Part shown: positions 28,845 through 41,525 of the stretch, piece after piece | Numbering within the stretch: position 1 is the first letter of the stretch | How the letters are laid out: the number at the start of each line of letters is the position of its first letter | Assembly: GCA_031761405.1 (NCBI GenBank) | Contig: JASEVX010000368.1 | Location: 97,053 to 161,052 of the forward strand | Reading direction: 5' to 3' | Source of the DNA: Serripes groenlandicus | Lineage: Eukaryota > Mollusca > Bivalvia > Cardiida > Cardiidae | Length of the DNA: 64,000 nucleotides | Notes under the pieces: model-generated | What the model was told of the DNA's origin: nothing | The model's database searches: none | The model's input: the letters and a program-made list of their open reading frames with translations, nothing else | Translations under genes and position numbers: made by a program

Positions 28845-31290
28845 ATAATTGTGTGTACAACTGCACCATGGAGTTACCATACGCATGTTTGAGTTATTGT
28901 GAGGCCACTGTATGTATTGTATCATTCTGTAATAGTGTGTGTACAACATCACCATGCAGTGACCAAGCACATGTTCGAGTTATTGAGAGGCCGACTGTAT
29001 TGTATCATTCTTTAATAGTGTGTGTACAACATCACCATGCAGTGACCAAGCACATATTCGAGTTATTGAGAGCCCCTTGTATTGTATCATTCTTTAATAG
29101 TGTGTGTACAACTGCACCATGGAGTGACCATGCACATGTTTGAGTTATGGAGAGCCGACTGTATTGTAACATTCTTTAATAGTGTGTGTACAAATGCACC
29201 ATGGAGTGACCATACACATGTTTGAGTTATGGAGAGCCGACTGTATTGTATCATTCATTAATAGTGTGTGTACAAATGCACCATGGAGTGACCATGCACA
29301 TGTTTGAGTTATGGAGAGCCGACTGTATTGTATCATTCTGTATTATTGTATGTACAACTGCACCATGGAGAGACCATACATATGTTTGAGTTATTGAGAG
29401 GCCACCGTATGTATTGTATCATTCTGTAATAGTGTGTGTACAACATCACCATGCAGTGACCAAGCACATGTTCGAGTTATTTAGAGGCCAATGTTTTGTA
29501 TCATTCTGTAATAGTGTGAGTACAACATCACCATGCAGTGACCATGCACATGTTCAAGTTATTGAGAGGCCAATGTATTGTATCATTCTTTAATAGCGTG
29601 TGTACAACTGCACCATGGAGTGACCATACACATGTTTGAGTTATCGAGAGCCCCCTTTATTGTATCATTCTTTAATAGTGTGTGTACAACATCACCATGC
29701 AGTGACCATGCACATGCTCGAGTTATTAAGAGGCCACTGTATTGTATCATTAATTAATAGTGTGTGCACAACTGCATCATGGAGTGACCATACACATGTT
29801 TGACTTATATTGAGAGCCCAATGTACTGTATCATTCTTTAATAGTGTGTGTACAACTGCACCATGAAGTGACCATACACATGTTTGGGTTATTGAGAGCC
29901 CCCTTTATTGTATCATTCTTTAATATTTTGTGTGCAACTGCACCATGGAGTGACCATACACATGTTTGAGTTATTAAGAGGCTACTGTATTATATCATTC
30001 TTTAATATTGTGTATACAACTGCACCATGAAGTGACCATACACATGTTTGAGTTATTGAGAGGCCACTTGATTGTATCATTCTTTAATATTGTGTGTACA
30101 ACTGCACAATGGAGTCACCATACACATGTTTAAGTTATTGAGAGTCCAATGTATTGTATCATTCTTTAATATTGTGTGTACAACTACACCATGGAGTGAC
30201 CATACACATGTTTGAGTTATTGAGAGGCCACTGTATTGTATTATTCTTTAATATTGTGTGTACAACTGCACCATTGAGTGACCATACACATGTTTGAGTT
30301 ATTGAGAGGCCACTGTATTGTATTATTCTTTAATAGTGTGTGCACAACTGCATCATGGAGTGACCATACACATGTTTGACTTATATTGAGAGCCCAATGT
30401 ATTGTATCATTCTTTTCAATATTGTGTGTACAACTGCACCATTGAGTGACCATACACATGTTTGAGTTATTGAGAGCCCCCTTTATTGTTTCATTCTTTT
30501 TAATATTGTGTGTACAACTTCACCATGGAGTGACCATACACGTGTTTGAGTTATTGAGGGCCCCCTTTATTGTACCATTCTTAAATATTGTGTGTATAAC
30601 TACACCATGGAGTGACCATGCACATGTTTGAGTTATTGAGAGGCCACTGTAATGTATTGTACCATTCTTTAATAGTGTGTGTATAACTAGACCATGGAGT
30701 GACCATACACATGATTGAGTTATTGAGAGTCCACTGTACTGTATCATTCTGTAATATTGTGTATACAACTACACCATGAAGTGACCATACACATGTGTCT
30801 GTTATTGAGAGCCAAATGCATTGTATCATTTTTTAATATTGTGTATACGACTGCACCATGGAGTGACCATACACGTGTTTGAGTTATTGAGAGCCGAATG
30901 TATTGTATCATTCTTTAATATTGTGTATACGACTGCACCATGGAGTGACCATACACGTGTTTGAGTTATTGAGAGCCGACTGTATTATATCATTCTTTAA
31001 TATTGTGTATACGACTGCACCATGGAGTGACCATACACGTGTTTGAGTTATTGAGAGCCGACTGTATTGTATCATTCTTTAATATTGTGTATACGACTGC
31101 ACCATGGAGTGACCATACACGTGTTTGAGTTATTGAGAGCCGAATGTATTGTATCATTCTTTAATATGTTGTATACAACTGCACCATGAAGTGACCATAC
31201 ACATGTTTGAGTTATTGAGAGCCGACTGTATTGTACCATTCTTTAATATGTTGTGTACAACTGCACCCACCATGGAGTGACCATACACGT
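28845..31290. repeat. 82-bp tandem array, about 30 copies (unit 2)
   Basis: The unit is as at 18470-18735. Sub-blocks share private variants (CATCACCATGCAGTGACCAAG near 28950-29540; GTATACGACTGCACCATG near 30840-31130), so the array grew in several local bursts. Short ORFs are artefacts. Confidence 0.93.
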
Positions 31291-31304
31291 GTTTGAGAAG
31301 CTTG

Positions 31305-32075
31305 TACTTTTCCAATAAAACATCTATAACTAGAACAGAACAATTGGTTATTTATTTCAGCATTGCAAATTGTGTGACTTGGTGAAACGCTTTTGATTCC
31401 GTGGTACAGATGCCACTTAAAAGCTAAGCAGTAGAACACATTGGGAAAACATTGTGGGGAAAAAGCAACATTTGCTTTAAACGAGTCGTTCCTTCCCCTT
31501 TCCCATAATATGAACTTCAACTTCAACTGAGCTGGCTTAAACAAGCGCTCTGCGAATCGTCTACAGTCTATGGTGACTATTTGTGGCGAGTTATTTAAAG
31601 ATCCTTCAAATCTCATAAAGTGGATATGATTTGTGATGGGCAAAACGACAGACAGACGGACAAACAGACACAACCAGCATGCACTAATTAAGTCGTCTTA
31701 ATATCCTGAGTAGTTAAGCCAAGTTATTTCCGAAACCTTCAAGCCATTCAAGAGATATAAAACAGAGCTAATAAAAAGAACGAAATAAATACGTGTGACC
31801 TTGACCTTCCTCTGAGCAGAAACATGCGCTTTGGGAAACATTTGTGGCGAGTTATTTCAAAATCATTTAATCAGTTAAAAGGTTACGGGGCAGACAAGAA
31901 ATAGAGCCATATGACGTTTGACCTCTAATTGTAACCTTAACCTTCATCTGAGCTGGCCGAAACATGTGCTCTTTGCACATCGTTTCAATATGGTGAACGT
32001 TCGTGGCTAGTTATTTCAAAATCCTTGGTTCAAAAGTTATGGGGCGGACATGATTTGTGACAGACAGACAAGACA
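31305..32075. repeat. bivalve-type dispersed repeat, unit 2 copy
   Basis: Counterpart of 18740-19460 with the GTGGCGAGTTATTT phrases. It carries a family II fragment (ACATTGTGGGGAAAAAGCAAC) not obvious in unit 1. Confidence 0.6.
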
Positions 32076-32109
32076 TCCCAAGCAGCACCAATTATATGCC
32101 GGGAAGGCA

Positions 32110-32350
32110 TCATCATCCCAGCGGTCTTGTATTTTCATAAAGTGTCGAGCCGCAACAGCTCAATCGGCAACGACGAGAGCTTTCAATTCAGTGGTCCTGA
32201 GTACGCTCTGCGATTGTTTTAGATATTGGCAAAAGGCATTTTGACTGGCGTCATTTGTCTTCCACCAATGGGCTTAATAGTTTTTGTCAGAAGGTCAGAA
32301 TGCTGTGCGGTGTACACAGTATGATCAAGATATTAATTGATTGATGGGCG
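32110..32350 (+). mobile_element. tRNA-derived SINE (type C), unit 2
   Basis: Counterpart of 19480-19740, with partial loss of the body. Confidence 0.55.
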
Positions 32351-32760
32351 TTAAACGTCCATTTTTAAACGAAATTTCACCTATACCACGGCGACCAGTC
32401 CAACTAGCTTGATTTTGTCGCTTTCTCGGGGTTGTACTAATAAATGGGGAGCGGGACAGATCCTGATGATATCCCATGGAGGACCAGGCTGATCTGGATT
32501 TTCACTGTTCACAAAATCTTGAAGGAAGATTTTCGGGTTAATTATCAACGAATAGTGAATTGTTTTATAGTACCGTAACACTTGAGCAGAGATTGTGTTT
32601 AGGCATTTATAACACACTTGCCGGCGTTGAAGATTCTTCACTGTGAGCAGATGAATTCAGACAGACCCCAACTAGCTAGACGTGACCTATTTATATTTAG
32701 AGAGGAATGAATTAGCATGAGGAATGCATAAGGTGTCAAAAGTCGAAGGATAAATCTCCA

Positions 32761-33754
32761 TCATAAATTGGTCGTTCGGTCGGCTGTTCCCGGTCGGCTA
32801 TAACTCACACTGAGCACACTCCCCTCATATTCTGATAATCTGAACGAACCATTGACAAACGCCATTTGTCGTTTGGAACTTTCTCGTTTATCAAACTCCG
32901 TTTCGTCGTCTGTCTCTGAAGGCGGTTTGTACGTGAAGTATGCAGACGAGAAGAAAATCATGGAGAGTACTTTGCGAGAGATTGCGGCCAAAAAGGAGTT
33001 CCGTCCAACGGCGGTGTCGTCGTATAGGTGACACATAACACTTGCTTTCGGGATATTTGGATTTCGGCCAGGGTCAAAAATAGAAATAATGACAAATAGT
33101 AAGTTTTGGGTACATTTTTGGGCAAATGGTTGATTTTGATGTTTATAAATGTGAAAAGTAAGCTCTAAGCATGGGATTGAATTTTTCAGTTGAACTCACT
33201 TCTCCTTCCGGTTTGACAACACTGGTTGCAGAGCTTTGCGTGAATTTAGAGGTAAATTTGAATACCAGCTTTCGCGGCCAAAATTGCTTGAAAAGGAGCT
33301 GGAAACGTGGAACTTCTGACTACACCCACAGATTGCCTATTATTTTGAGAGAATTAGCAGCTCTTGAATGTTACACTTACCCCCTGCGTTTTTGTAGGGT
33401 GATTTTTGGAATAAAGTGTCAAATTGATCTTTCTTTCCTACTTTTTTTCACCCTGTTTCAGACCACTTTTGTGGCCAATTCTTTTCATAATATGGACTGA
33501 GAGTGTGACTTCCAGTCATTTTTCTACAATTCCGGCACTCCTTGATACAGAAAAACCCTTTTTATCGAACCAGTATGGATATTATGAGAAATAATGTGAG
33601 AATAAAAGTTGGGATGTCCCAGGAAACAGAAAATCAGCTTTCAACTGTGTTATGCCACCATATCCAACAGGAGGATTTTTCGCCGCACTCGGTTTTCCAC
33701 ACCAAACACGCGATGTCCGTGACCGACCGAATGTAACGGGCCCCGTAATTGTAC
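32761..33754 (-). pseudogene. SLCO: SLCO/OATP terminal exon, unit 2, disrupted
   Basis: Minus-strand copy of 20181-20539. The tail is intact from YDDTAVGRNSFLAAI to the TTNL end and stop (32761). Upstream it is interrupted by a 633-bp insertion (33027-33659). The remaining 5' piece (33663-33754) has a 1-base deletion within the FGSVTD codons (GGTCGGTCACGG against GGTTCAGTCACGG in unit 1). Splice acceptor CTATAG has become TTATAG. These lesions would destroy TM12 joining, so this copy is a pseudoexon, while the unit 1 copy is clean. Confidence 0.82.
33027..33659. mobile_element. 633-bp insertion with short inverted ends in SLCO exon
   Basis: Comparison with unit 1 (CGTCGTATATCCAAC) defines the insert exactly. 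The ends are GGTGACACATAAC and GTTATGCCACC (imperfect inverted repeats, GGTG..CATAAC). ATA is present at both flanks (33024-33026 and 33660-33662), consistent with a 2- or 3-bp target duplication. It contains a 109-codon ORF (33171-33500, +) with no domain I recognise. It is a non-autonomous DNA transposon candidate. Confidence 0.75.
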
Positions 33755-33956
33755 CTATAAATAAACAAAAGACATCACAATTATTTTTTTAGACACCGAA
33801 AGGCGGGGCTTAAATCGAATATATGCATGCTCTTTGTTCGGGCATGACAGGTCTTTGCCAATAAAATTAAAAGCTAGTCATCATTCATGCATATTTCAGT
33901 ATTCCCTCAGCATGCACACATAATCTGTCAAATCTAAACATCGATACTGATTTATA

Positions 33957-34217
33957 TGAGCCGTTCCACAAGAAAACAAACATTATGTACTTTGCGTAAA
34001 GTATAGACCCGGATCAGCCTAAGCATGTCGCGCAGACTAATCTGGGCAGACACTTTTCGCCTCCTGTGGATCTTCTGTTTCATGAATCATTAATCTATAC
34101 ATCAATCCCCCTGATACGAAACGTGTCGGCCGGATTAGACGACGCGGACTGCGCAGTTTGATCTGGGTAGATACATTACGCAGATCTACACTGTCGGTTT
34201 TCTCGTAGAACGGCTCA
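33957..34217. mobile_element. family I palindrome (copy 7)
   Basis: TGAGCCGTTCCACAAGAAAA to TTTTCTCGTAGAACGGCTCA, with the following (AT)n tract as in unit 1. Confidence 0.88.
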
Positions 34218-34219
34218 TA

Positions 34220-35080
34220 TATATATAATATATGTTGGCTGTTTAACTGTTCATGTACATGTGAATCTTGATGTTTCTGGTACTGGTTATGGACTCTTCT
34301 AAATGCAACGCTGGACAAGTCCATTTTAATAATTCAGCATTGCAGTTGTTAAACTCGTTTTACAACACCGACGGTCAGTTCGAAAGTGACATATAGATGA
34401 GTAACAACTAAGGATTCGGGGTCTTAATGACACTCCGTTGTGACATCATTTAACTCTTTAACTGCCGAATTTAACTTAGTCGACTCTTCCATGTTGAACA
34501 TTGGGCCAATCCAGTTTTAGTCCAACAGAAAATTTAGTAAAATATAATGTTTAAGTGGCAAATAATGCAGATTTCAGGAGAGACAGCTCCTCACCTGAAT
34601 CTGCATTGTTTGCAAAATCCTTTAATTTCATTTGGGTAGCGAATAGGTTAAAGATATATTTGCATGACACTTGTTGGGTAAATACTAAAGATGCTGAACA
34701 CCAGATTATAGATAGCTAAATCAAAGTTTCAAATCTGTTTAAAAGTTGTCTTGAAATATTAGAATCATAATTCTGTAACAAACTTAGAGTAATAATTTCA
34801 CTTTTCACTTTCCAGTACACTAAACATCAAGATATTCTACCCAGTAAGCCAAATTTTGTACATTTTCATGACTTTCAATTGACTGCAAAATAGTTTTGAA
34901 CTATTTATTTCTTACTTTGTTTTAAAACTTTGATCTCCATCTGGAGTTAAGCACCTTTAAATTATTTGTCAGAAGGTACATTGTGGGATGTTCAACATAG
35001 ATGCGGACGGTGAAGACTCTGATCAACCTATGCATCCACACAGCCTCACCGGAGTATTCACTGTTCGCACATGCCTTACG
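34220..35080. other. unit 2 non-coding stretch, one unit-2-specific fold-back
   Basis: Mostly homologous to 20990-21655. The stretch 34440-34650 (TTTAACTCTTTAACTGCCGAA ... with GCAGATTTCAGGAGAGACAG and CTCCTCACCTGAATCTGC arms) is absent from unit 1 and looks like a relative of family III. No gene is seen. Confidence 0.5.
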
Positions 35081-35300
35081 ACCCCGGTAGCTAAGTCGGT
35101 AGCGACGCGGGTTGTTACTTCAGGGGTTGTGAGTTCGAACCTCATCTCGGCGAACACTCTTTCCGACGTTTGATAAAAGTCACTGTGACAAGCGTCAGTC
35201 GTCTTTTACAAATGGGCTAACAGTCTATGTGGAAAATCAGCCAGTTGCTTGGAAAGTATGTTGTGTGGGGTACTGGTGTGAGAAAACCTGTAGAATTATA
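35081..35300 (+). mobile_element. tRNA-derived SINE (type C), unit-2-specific
   Basis: Head GGTAGCTAAGTCGGTAGCGA (A box) and TGTGAGTTCGAACCTCATCTC (B box), body CAGTTGCTTGGAAAGTATGTTGTGTGGGGTAC. It interrupts the sequence CTTACGACCCC shared with unit 1 (21661-21672), so it was probably gained after the duplication. Confidence 0.75.
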
Positions 35301-35669
35301 AGCCTTTTCGCTTCAATGAGGGTACAGTCAATCTCATTAACATAAGACCAAAATACTTCGCTGTTCGTATTTTGGATAAAGGAACGTCTCAAATTGACCT
35401 TATACACTTAAAAATACATGAGCACGTGCTCGGTTTTTATGTCCAATGTAATCGCACGATGCAACAAACGCCCGTGCTATACAATAGAAACATTCGACAA
35501 TCACCTCCTTTCAATATTGTTTATTCGTATAGGTTATCTTACCTGTTTATACCGAAAGATTTGGAAAGCGACAATTCGATAGGCTGTCGCAAAGGTCAAT
35601 CCGAGACGACCTGTATGGGTCAGTCATCAGATCTATATACCGAGTTAGCGAAGTTTAGGTCTGGTCGTA

Positions 35670-35875
35670 ACTCTTTTAAGCGCCAATGGCAATATTGAGG
35701 TTTTTGCAAACAATACAGATTCAGGTAAGTCAGCTCGTAACGATCTGCCTCACATGAAATCAGCATTGTTTGCCTTTAAGTTATCAGAATATTGCAAAAC
35801 TGTTATTACATGATGATGGAGGCGCCCAATTTTGAACATGGAATAGTCTATTTAAACAATTTGGCGCTATATATA
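35670..35875. mobile_element. fold-back element, family III (unit-2-specific)
   Basis: TAACTCTTTTAAGCGCCAAT at the left and CAATTTGGCGCT at the right, with the central palindrome GATTCAGGTAAGTCAGCTCG/CGATCTGCCTCACATGAAATC. Same family as 12460-12676. Confidence 0.75.
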
Positions 35876-35999
35876 AACAGCAATCCCATACTGAAAGTTC
35901 TGTGGTCCTCGTGAATGCATCTGTAAAATAGGTTTTATTTTTTTTAAATTTAAATTTTGTTTTGTATGTTGTTTCAACAATTGTCAAGTTATATCACGG

Positions 36000-36180
36000 C
36001 GTTTCCTGGGTAAATTACCAGTACTGGTCCATATATCTTGACACCAGCTAGTCACTTGTAGTACCAGCTCAACAATTCTGAGCGCCAAAGCTATTTACTA
36101 CCATTTTGTAATTCTTTGGTATGACCCAGTCGGAGATCAAACCTGTGATTTCATGCATCTGGGGAAGACGATCTACCACT
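36000..36180 (-). mobile_element. SINE (type A), minus strand
   Basis: GTTTCCTGGGTAAATTACCA, then GGTATGACCCAGTCGGAGATC and GGGAAGACGATCTACCACTAC. Read in reverse this gives head A box, B box and body in the standard order. Present only in unit 2. Confidence 0.7.
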
Positions 36181-36307
36181 ACGCGTTCCATAAATGTTTG
36201 ATAATTTTAGTAGTGTCGCCCTTCTGTTTGTGAGTTTTATTTTCGTTTTCAACGGTAATATAATAATTTGAAAAAACAACAACAAAATAATGATAAAAAA
36301 GTAATAG

Positions 36308-36555
36308 GGTGCACTGCCTCGTGCGTGTATTGGTAGAGCGTTCGCCTCGGGTTCGGGAGGTCGCGGGTTCTATCCCCGACAGGGTCATACCAAACATTTT
36401 AAACATGGTAGTTATGGCGATCAAGTTTTGCAGGGTAAGCATTACGACTGAATGACTGTCTGATATCAGGGTAAATGGAAACATCGTGATAAAACTGAAC
36501 AACTGTTGAAAGCGGCATAAAACACCTAACAATTAATCAATCAATCAATCAATGT
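36308..36555 (+). mobile_element. SINE (type A), full length with (ATCA)n tail
   Basis: Head GTGTATTGGTAGAGCGTTCG and GGTCGCGGGTTCTATCCCCG, body GTAAGCATTACGACTGAATG and ACTGTTGAAAGCGGCATAAA, ending in ATCAATCAATCAATCAATG. This is a good reference copy for the family that formed the 28-bp arrays. Confidence 0.8.
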
Positions 36556-36871
36556 AACAACTTGCCCGATGATACAAGAGAAGATGTCGGACGTAAGGTT
36601 GGCGACTGACCACAGGCGGAGGACAAAGGACCATCAAAACAACTTATATTCATCATTTTCAGTTTGTGCTCAGGTGAACAAATAGCCCGGACAAAAACAT
36701 TTTGAAAATGAAAGTATAACATTTGTCGATTCTTGAATACATTGTATACACATATTGTATTTGTATTTGTATTCAATTTATAGTAGAAAAAGAAGATTGT
36801 TGCTTATTGTGGGTAATAGTGTTATTCCACAATCTGTTTAATTAAAGATCGTCTGCTGCAAAGCCAACAAA

Positions 36872-37130
36872 TGAGCCTTTATGCAAGAAAAATAACATTG
36901 TGAACTCTGCGTTAATATCGACCAGGATCAGCCTAAGCATGCCGCGCAGGGTAACCGAGACTTTTCGCCTCCTGTCGATTTTCTGTTTCAGGACGTGTTA
37001 CTTACTCTATACCTATATCCCACGGAGACGGACTGTGTCGGCCCGGATAAGCCTGCGCGAACTGCGTAGGCTGATCTGGAACATACATTACGCAGAGTCC
37101 ACAATGTTGGTTTTCTCGCGGAACGGCTTG
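36872..37130. mobile_element. family I palindrome (copy 8)
   Basis: TGAGCCTTTATGCAAGAAAA to TTTTCTCGCGGAACGGCTTGA. It is paralogous to 22324-22522 and more complete internally. Confidence 0.85.
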
Positions 37131-37600
37131 AATGACGTTTGTCTAACTGTTAAATGCCAACGTAGAACCGTTATTCAATAAAATGTAATATTAAATGATT
37201 CCCCCGAGGTTTAAATCGGCTGTTATGTACTACGTGAAAGCCACAGACTTAGCATATTTGTCTATTCAGTTGACTGCAACCAGATACATAATTTGTAAAA
37301 CAATTTTAACTGTAAGTGGAAAATTAATGTTTATTCTATCACCTACAATTAGTTTCAATGCCGTCCCCAATGAGTTGTCGCATTTGCCGACAAATTGATG
37401 AGTTTGGTTTGAAATACTTTTTGCGTCACTGCACTGTTTGATGCATAATTTATAAACCGTATTTATCACCAAAGTGACGAGAAAACAAATGACAAACCTG
37501 CATGACTACAAACGTGCGTTTAGGCAGACTGGTTGACAATAGTTCAGTTATATTACGTGCGTGACCAGGATCTCTAAGAACTAGCATGTCACAGAACATA

Positions 37601-37804
37601 TGAGCCGTCCCAAGAGAAAACCAACATTGTAGACTCTACGTAAAGAATCGACCCGTATCAGCCTAAGCATACTGCACAGGATAACTCTGGCAGACACATT
37701 TTCGCCTCCTGTGGATTTTCTGTTTCAGGAATCATACCTCTATCCCCTCTGGGTCGATACATTACACAGAGACTATAATGCTGGTTTCCTCGTGGAACGG
37801 CTCA
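37601..37804. mobile_element. family I palindrome (copy 9), 10 bp outside unit 2
   Basis: TGAGCCGTCCCAAGAGAAAA to CCTCGTGGAACGGCTCA. It starts 11 bp after the last base (37590) shared between unit ends, so it flanks the right breakpoint as copy 2 flanks the left one. Confidence 0.85.
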
Positions 37805-38030
37805 TATCCTATGCATAACGCTAGCCTTCTACATAGACTGTCATACCAATGGTGAGAGACGAATGACGCTAGTCGCACTGACCTTTTGTAAACCATCTGA
37901 AAGAATGAAAAGACCGAGCCGGGCATCAAACTTATGGCCCCTAGTTAAATAGCCCTCGTCAATTCCGACTGAGCGTACATTGGTAGGAGACCAGAATCAG
38001 ATTGCCCACTCACATAATCGTGTCGATGTC
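37805..38030. other. short unique stretch, nothing recognised
   Basis: Possible SINE remnant (GGGCATCAAACTTATGGCCCC, CCGACTGAGCGTACATTGG) but too degraded to call. Confidence 0.35.
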
Positions 38031-38034
38031 TTTA

Positions 38035-41000
38035 TTGTCCGAGGCACAGAGTTTTGGACTTCCATAGCTATCTATATATGTCGTTAATGTCCGCTGTACA
38101 GAGTTTTGGACTTCCAAAGCTATCAATATATGTCGTCCATGACTATCAAAACTATCAAAAGATAACTTTATTTTCCGTTGTACAGAGTTTTAGACTTCCA
38201 TAGCTATCGATATATGTACATATTTGTGGACTTCCATAGCTATCAATAGTTGATTATGTTGTTCGCTGTAAATATGTTTTGACTTCCATAGCTATCACTA
38301 GATGACTTTAATGTCCGTTGTTCAGAGGTTTGAGCTTCCATAGCTCCAAAGCAATCAAAAGATGATTTTATTGTCTGTTGTACATATATTTGGTCTTCAA
38401 TAGCTATCAATATATGTCTTTATTGTCAATTGTACAGATCTTTGGATTTCCATAGCTATCAACAGATGTCTGTATTGTCCGCTGTACATATTTTTGGACT
38501 TCCATAGCTATCAACAGATGTCTGTATTGTCCGCTGTACATAGTTTTGGTCTTCAGTAGCTATCAACAGATGTCTGTATTGTCCGATGTACATATTTTTG
38601 GACTTCCATAGCTATCAATAGATGTCTTAAGTGTCCGTTGTACAGAGCTTTCGACTTACATACCTATTAATGGATGACTGTATTATCCGCTGTACAGAGT
38701 TTCGGACTTTCATAGCTATCAAAAGATGTTTTAATTGTCCATTGTATCAAAATATGTCGTTATTGTATGTTGTACAGGCCTTTGGATCTCCATAGCTATC
38801 ACAACAAATTTTCGTTACTGTATGTTGTATGGGACTTCAATAGCTATCAACAGATGTTTTTTGTCCGTTGTACAGAACTTTGGATTTCCATAGCAATCAA
38901 TATATATCGTGAGTGTATGTTGTACACAGCTTTTGACTTCAATGAATGTGTATAGATGTCGTTATTGTCCGTTGTACAGAACAATGGATTATTATTGCTA
39001 TCAATAGATGTCTGTATTGTCCGTTGTACATAACTTTGGAATACTATAGCTATAAATAAATGTCTGTATTGTTCGTTCTACAAAGCTGTGGACTTTCATA
39101 GCTATCAAAAGATGTCTTTATTGTCCGTGTACAGAACTTTTGATTTCCATAGCTTTCAAAATATGTCGTTGTTGTCCTTTAGACAGAACTTTTGACTTCC
39201 ATAGCTATAAATAATTAATGACTTTATTGTCCGTTCTACAGAGCTTTAGACTTCCATAGCTACCAATAGATGTCTTTAGTGTCCATTGTTCAAAGCTTTA
39301 TACTTCTATAGCTATCAATATACGAGTATGTCCTTAGTGTCCATTGTTCAAAGCTTTAGACTTACATAGCTATCAATATACGAGTATGTCTTTAGTGTCC
39401 ATTGTTCAAAGCTTTAGACTTACATAGCTATCAATATACGAGTATTGTTTAGTGTCCGTTGTTCAGAGCGTTAGACTTTCATAGCTATCAATATACGAGT
39501 ATTGTTTAGTGTCTGTTGTTCAGAGCGTTAGACTTCCATAGCTATCAATATACGAGTATGTCTTTAGTGTCCATTGTTCAGAGCGTTAGACTTACATAGC
39601 TATCAATATACGAGTATTGTTTAGTGTCCGTTGTTCAAAGCTTTAGACTTACATAGCTATCAATGTACGAGTATTGTTTAGTGTCCGTTGTTCAGAGCGT
39701 TAGACTTCCATAGCTATCAATATACGAGTATTGTTCAATGTCCATGTTCAGAGCGTTAGACTTCCATAGCTATCAATATACGAGTATGTCTTTAGTATCC
39801 ATTGTTCAGAGCGTTAGACTTCCAAGGCTATCAATATACGAGTATGTCTTTAGTGTCCATTGTACAGAGCGTTAGACTTACATAGCTATCAATGTACGAG
39901 TATTGTTTAGTGTCCGTTGTTCAGAGCGTTAGACTTCCATAGCTATCAATATACGAGTATTGTTTAGTGTCCATGTTCAGAGCGTTAGACTTCCATAGCT
40001 ATCAATATACGAGTATGTCTTTAGTGTCCATTGTTCAGAGCGTTAGACTTCCAAAGCTATCAATATACGAGTATGTCTTTAGTGTCCATTGTACAGAGCG
40101 TTAGACTTACATAGCTATCAATATACGAGTATTGTTTAGTGTCCATTGTTCAGAGCGTTAGACTTACATAGCTATCAATATACGAGTATTGTTTAGTGTC
40201 CGTTGTTCAGAGCGTTAGACTTCCATAGCTATCAATATACGAGTATTGTTTAGTGTCAATTGTTAAAAGCTTTAGACTTACATAGCTATCAATATACGAG
40301 TATTGTTTAGTGTCCGTTGTTCAAAGCTTTACACTTACATAGCTATCAATATACGAGCATTGTTTAGTGTCCGTTGTTCAAAGCTTTAGACTTACATAGC
40401 TATCAATATACGAGTATTGTTTAGTGTCCGTTGTTCAAAGCTTTAGACTTACATAGCTATCAATACATGTCTTTATTGTCCTTTGTTCAGAGCGTTAGAC
40501 TTCCATAGCTATCAATATACGAGTATTGTTTAGTGTCCATTGTTCAGAGCGTTAGACTTCCATAGCTATCAATATACGAGTATTGTTTAGTGTCCGTTGT
40601 TCAGAGCGTTAGACTTCCATAGCTATCAATATACGAGTATTGTTTAGTGTCCGTTGTTCAAAGCGTTAGACTTACATAGCTATCAATATACGAGTATTAT
40701 TTAGTGTCCGTTGTTCAAAGCTTTAGACTTACATAGCTATCAATACATGTCTTTATTGTCCTTTGTTCAGAGCGTTAGACTTCCATAGCTACCAATACAT
40801 GTATGTATTGTCCTTTGTTCAGAGCTTTAGACTTCCATAGCTATCAATATACGAGTATTGCTTAGTGTCCATTGTTCAGAGCGTTAGACTTCCATAACTA
40901 TCAATAGATGTCTTTATTGTCCGTTGTCCAAAGCTTTAGACTTACATAGCTATCAATACATGTCTTTATTGTCCTTTGTTCAGAGCGTTAGACTTCCATA

Positions 41001-41225
41001 GCTATCAATATATGTCTTTATTGTCCGTTGTTCAAAGCTTTAGATTTACATAGCTATCAATACATGTCTTTATTGTCCTTTGTTCAGAGAGTTAGACTTA
41101 CATAGCTATCAATATACGAGTATGTCTTTAGTGTCAATTGTTCAGAGCTTTAGACTTCCATAGCTATCAATACATGTATTTATTGTCCATTGTTCAGAGC
41201 GTTAGACTTCCATAGCTATCAATGG
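38035..41225. repeat. 3.2-kb satellite, 50-57-bp unit, about 60 copies
   Basis: Common core ACTTCCATAGCTATCAATA with TTGTCCGTTGTACAGAGCTTT. Left part (38.0-39.25 kb): diverged ~50-bp units with ATGTCTTTATTG. Middle (39.3-40.7 kb): homogeneous ~56-bp units with TATACGAGTATTGTTTAGTG. Right end: a mix of both. This suggests a recent amplification of one variant inside an old array. Confidence 0.93.
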
Positions 41226-41289
41226 AACATCAATAAGACCTGCTAATAAGGTTATTTTATTTGTTTGTATGTTTTAACTTCAATTTTAA

Positions 41290-41450
41290 CATTGTTTCAG
41301 TTATATCAAGACATTTCCTTGGCAAGTTACCAGTATAACTAGTCTGTTTATCCTGACATCTGACACCTGACACATGCACGCCAGTCGTGAAGCTATTTGG
41401 TATGACCCGGTCGGTGATCGAACCCTCAACCTCCCGGTCACATGAAGTGA
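41290..41450 (-). mobile_element. SINE (type A), minus strand
   Basis: ATTTCCTTGGCAAGTTACCA and GGTATGACCCGGTCGGTGATCGAACCC in the reverse order expected for the family. The head is incomplete. Confidence 0.65.
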
Positions 41451-41525
41451 CATGAAGGATGATAAGTGTCTAAATTGAGTTTAAAAGCTGTCGTTTTGTT
41501 TTTGTCATTGCGGCACTTTGATGCT

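Larger units (their letters stand above)
22959..37590. repeat. segmental duplication unit 2 (~14.6 kb)
   Basis: A direct tandem copy of unit 1. It is longer because of later insertions (26700-27320, 33027-33659, 34395-34680, 35081-35300, 35670-35875, 35975-36870) and array growth (28845-31290). It is shorter where the 45-bp array has only one copy and the 50-bp array is absent. Confidence 0.9.

Noticed and set aside
33171..33500. 109-codon ORF as an independent gene
   Set aside because: It lies wholly inside the 633-bp insertion, has no recognised domain and is treated as part of that element.
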